From an uncultured Gammaproteobacteria bacterium (GTDB lineage Bacteria > Pseudomonadota > Gammaproteobacteria > Steroidobacterales > GCA-2729495): a stretch of DNA of 57,448 nucleotides. A model generated the notes under the pieces. That model saw only the letters and a program-made list of their open reading frames with translations, had not been told where the DNA came from and did no database searches. Positions 50,726 to 57,448 of the stretch are shown piece after piece; within the stretch, counting starts at the first letter, position 1; every line of letters begins with the position of its first letter. The stretch is from assembly GCA_937921935.1 (NCBI GenBank), contig CAKZWQ010000065.1, forward strand, positions 1-57,448. The letters run 5' to 3'. The position numbers were made by a program, and so were the translations under genes.

Positions 50726-52558
50726 TTGAATCTGAGTCCGCGCCGATTTATGAGGAAGTTAGCCCGGGTTACCGGCCATAGGCGAACACTGGCAGTGATA
50801 GCGGCTCTTGCCGTTTTAACGGCAGGATTTCTTTTATTCATGCCGGCCACGCCGCAAGAAAGTGCAACGGTTTGTTCATCAGGCGTTGAGTCGGCTGCCT
50901 GGGTATCAGGTTCCTGCATTGCTGAGCACGAGGCCACAGTAGTTCAAGGGTCCACAGTAGTTCCGGTACCTGAACCGGCCCGGGAAAGCACCCAGGGTTT
51001 CGCCACTTCGAGTAAGCGTGAGTCAAATCAGACTGTATATGCCAGCACGAACCTGTCTCGTGCAGCTCAAGCAAAGCTTGCGACAGCCGAGCAACTTCGT
51101 CCCCGATACACGATCGCGGAGCTTTGTCAGCAGGAGGCCATCTCCTCAAGGTGGAGTTGCCGCATCGATGGTCAAAACAACGAAGCGGATTTCTCAGGCC
51201 GCAGCCGCGCTCGCGAAGACGCCGTCGGAAAGAGTATCTCTGGCTATGTATTGAGCGCCGAGGGCCCCGGGCTCGGTGGACTAACAATTGTCGCAACGTC
51301 TTCTCGACTCAAGGGTGGCAGCCCCAAAGATGGTGCGACCCTGCGTTTTCGCACGATGACTGATTCCTTCGGCGCCTACATTATCGACGGTCTCCCGGAC
51401 GGGGAATACACGATTCGCAGCAGTGCCCGTGGTGCTTACCCGTCGGCCCGCATCTCCGCTCGGGCGGGCGTGAATTACGCGGATCTGGTGATTGCCAGGA
51501 ACTCACCGACTGTTTTATCGGGGCAGGTCGTCAGTGATACGGGTGAGACTCTCGAGGGAGTCACGGTGGTGCCCACGACTCTGGGCCAGGCCAGCGTAAT
51601 GACAAATGATTTTGGCCGCTTCCGCGTGCCCGTGTCCCTGGCGCCAGCGGTAACTGAGGTGGCCCTACGTTTTCAGCGGCCCGGTTATCGTGAACAAGTG
51701 GCGCGCGTGCCGCTGCGGCCGGAGACCCATGCACAGACCAATGAACTCACGGTTATCATGCCGCCTGTCGAATCATGGACTTCACTGCACGGTACGATTG
51801 CCAGTCAATCCGGTGAATCCCTGGCCGGTCGGACTATTGAGCTCAGGCCGCGCTCGACAAAACTGGCCTACACCGCGACCACTGACAGCGACGGCGAGTA
51901 TGAGTTTCCTGTGGTTGAGTCGCCGGCGGAGTATCGGCTGATCGTATTCGGCGGTGCCGGCTACAAGGATTATCAGCAATCACTGAGAATCACGGAACAC
52001 ACGTCCCGACTGGACGTGGTGGTCGAGCCTTACGAGTTCGGTGAGGTTTCAGGCCAGCTGGTCAACGTGCACGGTGAGCCCGTGCCAGAGTTTGATCTGG
52101 TACTGAGAAACACCGCTTCGCGCCGACCCAACACCATCGTCACGACGAACGAGTTTGGCAGTTTCGAGGTGCCTGCGGTACCCGCCGGCGAGCTGGTTGT
52201 AGCCAGTCAGTCCACCCCGTCGATTCTTGTCCAGGGTTTGCAGCTGGCCGCGGGCGAAAGCCTGCACCTTCCCCTGGTGCTGGACTGGGGCGAGCATGAA
52301 ATCCGCGGCATCGTTGTCGACTCGCGGGGTAACCCGGTTCCCGCTTCAAGGATTCTGCTGCAGTGGTCTCACCGCGCTGGCGGTATAACGACCAGGGCGA
52401 CCCGCCGGACGGCATCCGATACACAGGGCCAGTTTGCCTTCAGCAATCTCGGGCCCGGTCCCCATTCACTGCAAGTCGACGCCCAGGGCTTTCCCAGCGT
52501 CGATCTCGAACATGACCTGAGCCGGCAGGGCTATGACCTGACGGTGAGGCTGAATTAG
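50726..52558 (+). CDS. Membrane-anchored protein with carboxypeptidase-regulatory-like repeats
   Basis: A 610-residue protein. The TTG at 50726 follows GAGGG at a suitable distance and is preferred to an ATG at 50750 without a ribosome site. One hydrophobic segment ([18 protein letters not shown], about 21-38) serves as anchor or uncleaved signal. A low-complexity linker follows, then at least four beta-sandwich repeats of the CarboxypepD_reg/transthyretin-like kind: [72 protein letters not shown] and [18 protein letters not shown]. Each has a conserved GxY or GxF near its end ([22 protein letters not shown]). Typical role: exported scaffold or binding modules. It is followed by the giant repeat protein, 161 bases later, probably co-regulated. 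Confidence 0.85.
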   Translation: MNLSPRRFMRKLARVTGHRRTLAVIAALAVLTAGFLLFMPATPQESATVCSSGVESAAWVSGSCIAEHEATVVQGSTVVPVPEPARESTQGFATSSKRESNQTVYASTNLSRAAQAKLATAEQLRPRYTIAELCQQEAISSRWSCRIDGQNNEADFSGRSRAREDAVGKSISGYVLSAEGPGLGGLTIVATSSRLKGGSPKDGATLRFRTMTDSFGAYIIDGLPDGEYTIRSSARGAYPSARISARAGVNYADLVIARNSPTVLSGQVVSDTGETLEGVTVVPTTLGQASVMTNDFGRFRVPVSLAPAVTEVALRFQRPGYREQVARVPLRPETHAQTNELTVIMPPVESWTSLHGTIASQSGESLAGRTIELRPRSTKLAYTATTDSDGEYEFPVVESPAEYRLIVFGGAGYKDYQQSLRITEHTSRLDVVVEPYEFGEVSGQLVNVHGEPVPEFDLVLRNTASRRPNTIVTTNEFGSFEVPAVPAGELVVASQSTPSILVQGLQLAAGESLHLPLVLDWGEHEIRGIVVDSRGNPVPASRILLQWSHRAGGITTRATRRTASDTQGQFAFSNLGPGPHSLQVDAQGFPSVDLEHDLSRQGYDLTVRLN

Positions 52559-52719
52559 AGAACAGGACTTCTGCAGAGCCTGAGTTAGTAGTTGGCTCAC
52601 CGGCAGGAATCCAAAAACAAGAGAAACGGATATTTAGAAGCAGCAAAAACAAACCAGGCCCAGGCAACCCAGCCAAGCGAATGCTACGGGCCGTCTCCAC
52701 GGGAAGCGTGGACATAAAA

Positions 52720-55700
52720 ATGGAAGATATGGAAATGGATATTCCAAGCAATCGCCCTTCACTGAGTCAACCTCTAATCAAGGCCGGCATTACGCTGCTG
52801 GCCTGGATGTTGTTTATGCCAATCAATGGCATGGCTCAGCCCTATCTTATTGATGGCGTGGTGCCCGATGCGGGTTGCTGCACGGAATTTCCTGATCCGG
52901 CGGGCAGTGTCTCCGAACTAGGCCCGGTTAACGCCTCGGGGACGAAGCTCAGTGTGATTCACAACGAAGACGTGCCCATGCTCGACTTCACCAATCCCAA
53001 CAGCTCCACTGACCTGAAAACCATCTGGCTGGAAACCTGGATAGACCCTGCTAACGACGACATCTGGCTGTACTTTGGCTGGGAACGTGACGCGAATACT
53101 GGCAGTAGCGTTATTGCCTACGAATTTCAGACGGCTGCGGTGGATCCCGCCTGCGATTACTCGGGAATCGACCAGGTTGAGCCGGAGAGTGCTGCCGAAA
53201 CGGACCTAATCGCGTCCTGTAACCCCTGGGCCAACCGGCAGGCTGACGACTTCATGATCGTCTGGGATTTTGGTGGCGGATCGACCGACATTATTCTGCG
53301 GACATTTAATGGCACGGATTTTAATAGCGGGGTCAACATATCCGAATCCGGTTTTGCCATTGCTGCGCTGAATGGGGACAGCTCACGCGGTGAGGGAATT
53401 ATCAATCTGACCGCGGCGATTTTTGGTGCCCAGGACTCCTGCTTCAATGTAGCCAACGTGATCCCCGGCACCATTACCGGTAACTCGGATTCGGCCGACT
53501 ACAAAGACACGGTCCTGGCCGACATCCGCGGTTCGCTGACCATCTCCAATTGCGGCATGGTGAATATCACTAAGGCCACGCAACCGGCCGGTGAGTCAGG
53601 CAACTTCGACTACACCATGAACCGCCTGGGCGGCGAGGCGATCGATTTCGCCGGCAACCTGTCAGCCGGTGGAACACTCATTGATGACGGCGGCTCGACG
53701 GAGCTGACGGTGCTCCCGGGCAACAACTATTCCATCACTGAGGATCTCACCAGCGAACCGACCTTTGAGCTGCAGTCCATCGTGTGCGACAAGCCTGCGC
53801 CGGGCACAGACATCACCGACGGTACGGCAGGTTTTGAAGTCGCAGTGTCTGAGACCACGGACTGCGTGATCACCAATGAGCTGCTGACCGGCTCGATCAC
53901 GGTCAAGAAGTACGTCGAGAACACGTATGGCGGTACCGCGGTACCGTCTGATTTCTGTCTCTCGCTCGGCGAACTTCAGCCCGCGCCATTCCCGGGCGAT
54001 GCTGACGGTACGCAATTTACCTTTGTTATCGGTAACCAGTACTCGGTGAGCGAGGTCGCCTGTGGGGATCCCGATACGACTCCACCTGGCTATTTCCCCG
54101 AGTTTTCCGGTCAATGCTTCGACGAGTCCATCGAGGCCCGGGTCGACAAGCTGTGTGAGGTTACGAACAAGCAGAAAGCCCAGGACACGGCCGGTCTGAC
54201 ACTGTTCAAGACAGTGATCAACGACAACGGCGGTACCGCGCCGAGTTCTGCCTGGACGTTGAACGCAAGCCTGAAGTCGGGTTCCGCGGGGACTTGTACG
54301 GAAGCCGGCTTCAATGGGGAAGATGCCGATGACGGCAACGGCGTCAATGGCTCCCTGAGTGTGTCTGACGACCTGGCCACCTGCATATATGAACTGTCGG
54401 AAACGGGTGGCCCCGGTTCAGGCTATACGCCGAGCAACTGGAGTTGCTCTGGCGATGTGGACCTGAACGGAAACGAAATCACCATTGGCGCCACTGGCGG
54501 CAGTTGCACGATCATTAACGACGACAACGCGCCGAGCCTGACCCTGGTCAAGGAAGTGACCAACGACAACGGCGGTACCGCGGTGCCCGGTGACTGGACG
54601 CTGACGGCGGCCGGTTACGACGCCGCGTCCCCGGATGCCGGCACCTACAACCTGTCCGAGTCCGGCCCGGGTGGTTACACCCAGACTTCCCTGACCTGTT
54701 CCAACAGCGGTGACGCGCAAGTCACCACGGCCACCCTCGGCCTGGGTGAGGACGTCACCTGTACTTTCGTCAATAACGACAACGCGCCGAGCCTGACCCT
54801 GGTCAAGGAAGTGACCAACGACAACGGCGGTACCCTGCAGCCAGGCGCCTGGACCCTGAGCGCGTCTGGACCGACACCAATCTCCGGTGCGGGGGGCGCC
54901 AGTAGCGGCAGCAACTTCGGCATCGGTACCTACACCCTGGCCGAGATCGGGCCGGCTAACTACATCGCCTCCAACTGGGGTTGCGTGGGCGGCGGCAGCC
55001 AGAACGGCAATTCCATCACCCTGGGACTGGGCGAGTCGGCAATCTGCACCATCAGCAATGATGATGTTCAGCCTGTGCTGACCGTCATCAAATCCGTGAC
55101 CAATGACAACGGTGGCCTGCTGAGTGTCGGCAATTTCCCGTTGTTCGTGGATAACACGTCCGTGGATTCCGGGGTCAGCAATGGCTTTAACGCTGGCAAC
55201 TACACGGTCTCAGAGGCGAACCAGGCCGGCTACCAGGCGGGTGCCTGGGGTGGTGACTGTGCCGCTGACGGCTCCGTCAGCCTGTCCATCGGCGACAACA
55301 AGACCTGTACTCTGACCAATGATGACATTCCGCCTAAGCTGAAGATCGTCAAGTCCGCCGTCGGGCCCATCACAATTCCGGGTGGCGAGATCGCTTATTC
55401 GGTGACGGTTTACAACATCGGCGGTGGTGATGCGCTGGGCGTCACCCTGACGGATACCCTGCCGCCGACCGGCAACCCGACAGAGAATCTCGATCCGCTG
55501 CCGTGGACCACGACCACGGCAGGCTGCACCGTGAGCGGTGACAGCACCACGCTCAGCTGTGACATCGGTACCCTGGTCAAGGATCCGACGCCGGCGCAGA
55601 TCGAAAGCGGCGACGAGGCCAGTTTCACGGTCGATCTCACCGCGGTCATCCCGGAAGATTATCTTCAGGCTGCTCCCGCCGGCGATCCCACCGGTTCCGG

Positions 55701-57448
55701 AACCCTGGGCAGTAATTTCGAGATTGACGGTAACCTGACCGATGAGGCGGGTACTGAAGGGCTGGACTGGGGCACCGAGGGTCTGGACCTGATGAATGTC
55801 CTGGATCCGCCCCTGACGGACCTGTCGCCTGATTACCTCAGTGACAATGCCTTCACCGACGGTGCCAAGGAGAACGATCCGGTGCCGACAGTGCAGGATG
55901 CCTCCGTGCCGCCTAACAAGAGCGATCTGATCAACTTCCTGATTGCCCAGGATGAAGTGGATGGCAATGGCTTCCTGGCCCTGGGCTGGATTCGGGACAA
56001 CTCCCTGGGTACGGCCAACTTCGATTTCGAGCTGAACCAGCTCGACGTGAAGACGGCCAATGGCGTGACGCCGGTGCGGACCACCGGTGACGTGCTGATC
56101 AGCTTCGACTTCGAATCCAGTGGCAATGAAGTTTTCCTGCGACTGCGGGAGTGGAACAGTGATACGGAAAAATGGGGCCAGCCGCGCACCCTGAATATCG
56201 AGGGTACCGGCTTTGCCGCCATCAACGATCCGGAACTATTCGGCACCATACCGGAAGGGGAGCTGAACACCTTCACCGGTCAGTTGATGCCGGACCAGAG
56301 CTTCGGTGAGGCCCTGATCAACCTGACCCAGACATTCGAAGGCGATTGCCGGACCTTTTTATCTGCCTTTGTAAAGGGGCGCTCCTCGACACCGTTCACA
56401 GCAGCTTTGAAGGACTTCATTGCACCGGTCCCGGCCCTGATCGACACCTGCCGGACCATCGATGTAATAAATGAGGCCACGGCCGACGCCACGAACCCCG
56501 GGCAGGACCCTGTGTCGGACTCGGCCATCGTGGTGCTGTCGAATGACCCGCTCTATGCGGGCGATTTTGATCAGGACGGTATCCCCAACTACCTGGATCC
56601 CGATGATGATAACGACGGCTTCAACGATGACGTAGATGCCTTCCCTTACGATCCCACCGAGTGGGCAGATAGTGACGGTGACGGCGTGGGCGATAATGCC
56701 GATGCCTTCCCCTTCGATCCCACGGAGACCACCGACAGTGACGGTGATGGTGTCGGCGACAATAGCGACGCCTTCCCCAATGACCCGACAGAAACCCAGG
56801 ACTCTGACGGTGACGGCGTGGGCGATAATGCCGATGCCTTCCCCTTCGATCCCACGGAAACCGTGGATACCGATGGTGACGGGATTGGTAACAATGCTGA
56901 CACGGATGACGACAACGACGGCCTGACGGACGCCGAAGAAGGCATCATCGGTACGGATCCATTGAATCCGGACACCGACGGTGACGGCGTCAACGACAAT
57001 GCCGATGTCTTCCCCCTGGATCCCACCGAGTCCCTGGACACGGACGGCGACGGCGTGGGCGATAACGCCGATGCCTTCCCCGGCGATCCCAATGAGTCTG
57101 TGGACAGCGACGGTGACGGCGTGGGCGACAACAGTGACGCCTTCCCCAATGACCCGATGGAAACCCAGGACTCTGACGGCGATGGCGTGGGCGACAATGC
57201 CGATGCCTTCCCGAATGACCCGACAGAGACTGTGGATTCTGACGGTGATGGCGTGGGCGACAACAGCGACGCCTTCCCCAATGACCCGACGGAAACCGCG
57301 GACACCGACGGTGATGGCGTAGGCGATAACGCTGATGCCTTCCCCAATGACCCGGCGGAGACCACCGATACCGACGGTGACGGCGTGGGCGACAACAGTG
57401 ACGCCTTCCCGAATGATCCGGCGGAGACCGTGGATAGCGACGGTGATG
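52720..57448 (+). CDS. Giant secreted repeat protein, C-terminus beyond the window
   Basis: An open frame of 1,576 codons without a stop up to the right edge. ATG at 52720 is taken; in-frame starts at 52681 and 52735 also fit. A signal peptide lies in about residues 20-40 ([13 protein letters not shown]). Residues about 40-380 form a unique domain. Then come five prealbumin-like repeats whose first strand reads like [14 protein letters not shown], beginning at about 388, 492, 604, 689 and 785. A DUF11-like domain ([20 protein letters not shown]) follows at about 870-980, then a cohesion-type stretch, and from about 1281 thrombospondin type 3 calcium-binding repeats ([10 protein letters not shown], FPxDPxE) in a 22-residue period. 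It is probably a large surface or released adhesin or matrix protein. Confidence 0.88.
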   Translation, partial: MEDMEMDIPSNRPSLSQPLIKAGITLLAWMLFMPINGMAQPYLIDGVVPDAGCCTEFPDPAGSVSELGPVNASGTKLSVIHNEDVPMLDFTNPNSSTDLKTIWLETWIDPANDDIWLYFGWERDANTGSSVIAYEFQTAAVDPACDYSGIDQVEPESAAETDLIASCNPWANRQADDFMIVWDFGGGSTDIILRTFNGTDFNSGVNISESGFAIAALNGDSSRGEGIINLTAAIFGAQDSCFNVANVIPGTITGNSDSADYKDTVLADIRGSLTISNCGMVNITKATQPAGESGNFDYTMNRLGGEAIDFAGNLSAGGTLIDDGGSTELTVLPGNNYSITEDLTSEPTFELQSIVCDKPAPGTDITDGTAGFEVAVSETTDCVITNELLTGSITVKKYVENTYGGTAVPSDFCLSLGELQPAPFPGDADGTQFTFVIGNQYSVSEVACGDPDTTPPGYFPEFSGQCFDESIEARVDKLCEVTNKQKAQDTAGLTLFKTVINDNGGTAPSSAWTLNASLKSGSAGTCTEAGFNGEDADDGNGVNGSLSVSDDLATCIYELSETGGPGSGYTPSNWSCSGDVDLNGNEITIGATGGSCTIINDDNAPSLTLVKEVTNDNGGTAVPGDWTLTAAGYDAASPDAGTYNLSESGPGGYTQTSLTCSNSGDAQVTTATLGLGEDVTCTFVNNDNAPSLTLVKEVTNDNGGTLQPGAWTLSASGPTPISGAGGASSGSNFGIGTYTLAEIGPANYIASNWGCVGGGSQNGNSITLGLGESAICTISNDDVQPVLTVIKSVTNDNGGLLSVGNFPLFVDNTSVDSGVSNGFNAGNYTVSEANQAGYQAGAWGGDCAADGSVSLSIGDNKTCTLTNDDIPPKLKIVKSAVGPITIPGGEIAYSVTVYNIGGGDALGVTLTDTLPPTGNPTENLDPLPWTTTTAGCTVSGDSTTLSCDIGTLVKDPTPAQIESGDEASFTVDLTAVIPEDYLQAAPAGDPTGSGTLGSNFEIDGNLTDEAGTEGLDWGTEGLDLMNVLDPPLTDLSPDYLSDNAFTDGAKENDPVPTVQDASVPPNKSDLINFLIAQDEVDGNGFLALGWIRDNSLGTANFDFELNQLDVKTANGVTPVRTTGDVLISFDFESSGNEVFLRLREWNSDTEKWGQPRTLNIEGTGFAAINDPELFGTIPEGELNTFTGQLMPDQSFGEALINLTQTFEGDCRTFLSAFVKGRSSTPFTAALKDFIAPVPALIDTCRTIDVINEATADATNPGQDPVSDSAIVVLSNDPLYAGDFDQDGIPNYLDPDDDNDGFNDDVDAFPYDPTEWADSDGDGVGDNADAFPFDPTETTDSDGDGVGDNSDAFPNDPTETQDSDGDGVGDNADAFPFDPTETVDTDGDGIGNNADTDDDNDGLTDAEEGIIGTDPLNPDTDGDGVNDNADVFPLDPTESLDTDGDGVGDNADAFPGDPNESVDSDGDGVGDNSDAFPNDPMETQDSDGDGVGDNADAFPNDPTETVDSDGDGVGDNSDAFPNDPTETADTDGDGVGDNADAFPNDPAETTDTDGDGVGDNSDAFPNDPAETVDSDGD
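54521..54834 (+). repeat. 59-base exact direct repeat inside the giant gene
   Basis: Bases 54521-54579 and 54776-54834 are identical over 59 positions; they encode the start of two neighbouring prealbumin-like repeats. The spacing is 255 bases (85 codons), so a whole-domain duplication or gene conversion is likely. Confidence 0.8.
56640..57448 (+). repeat. 66-base tandem repeats encoding thrombospondin type 3 modules
   Basis: About eleven units of 66 bases (22 codons) run to the window edge, each with GAC/GAT-rich codons for [10 protein letters not shown] and TTCCC for FPxDPxE. One unit (about 56885-56985) is replaced by a different TSP3 variant ([15 protein letters not shown]). Some units are nearly identical at a spacing of 132 bases. 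Confidence 0.85.

Noticed and set aside
56646..57395. Leftward 249-residue open frame rich in Ser-Pro-Thr repeats
   Set aside because: It is the antisense of the TSP3 repeat tract; the repeat simply lacks stops in that frame. No ribosome site or signal.
1..57448. CRISPR array, insertion sequence, prophage or integrase
   Set aside because: I saw no array of short direct repeats with unique spacers outside the coding repeats, and no transposase, integrase or phage protein in any frame.

Overview
The window reads as chromosomal DNA of a free-living, probably aquatic, Gammaproteobacterium. This is inference: no rRNA or tRNA is present. Supporting features are a DUF1415 protein, an Hsp15-type S4 protein, a MarC-family protein, GlpT, and two exported proteins with the VPxPxxxW variant of the PEP-CTERM sorting tail, which implies an exosortase elsewhere in the genome. 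Most of the DNA is GC-rich (a sampled 60-base line at 45001 is 63% GC). The pilin-like/c-di-GMP pair is poorer (line 7201 is 47% GC). I found no transposase, integrase, CRISPR array or phage gene.

Layout. 1-4942: a leftward run (TetR regulator, NTF2-like protein, SDR, MFS transporter, second SDR cut by the edge) and a divergent SDR, with a perfect 14-base palindrome between them as candidate operator. 5291-9372: a pseudopilin-like gene abutting a membrane GGDEF-EAL protein, whose 3' end overlaps the sorting tail of a convergent PEP-CTERM protein. 9803-14791: GlpT, an MFS/MarC pair flanked by two copies of a 55-base hairpin repeat, and a Rieske oxygenase. 15301-24759: an APH/P-loop kinase fusion, a decayed OprB-like porin, a sulfatase lipoprotein, Hsp15, MFS, DUF1415, a membrane protein and a START-domain protein. 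25149-27546: an exported alpha/beta hydrolase and a PPC-like lipoprotein.

27708-47972 is the most distinctive part: at least four compact transcription units, almost all encoding redox enzymes and many exported. They are (i) a Tat-type ThDP enzyme, small cytochrome c, luciferase-like flavoenzyme, membrane protein and Rieske oxygenase; (ii) divergent from it, a Tat-type molybdopterin hydroxylase large subunit without its Fe-S partner, facing a Tat-type FAD oxidase; (iii) a cytochrome c lipoprotein, PQQ dehydrogenase, Tat-type DUF1838 protein and MFS transporter; (iv) a small membrane protein, lipoprotein, di-haem oxidoreductase, exported hydrolase and PQQ sugar dehydrogenase. I infer a largely periplasmic oxidative catabolic pathway that passes electrons to c-type cytochromes, with transporters, SDRs and Rieske enzymes finishing the job inside. 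The substrate cannot be read from the sequence.

48021-57448 holds a trypsin-like PEP-CTERM protease, a paralogue of the exported hydrolase, a membrane-anchored protein with carboxypeptidase-regulatory-like repeats, and the first 1,576 codons of a giant secreted repeat protein (prealbumin-like repeats, a DUF11-like domain, thrombospondin type 3 calcium-binding repeats) that runs off the right edge.
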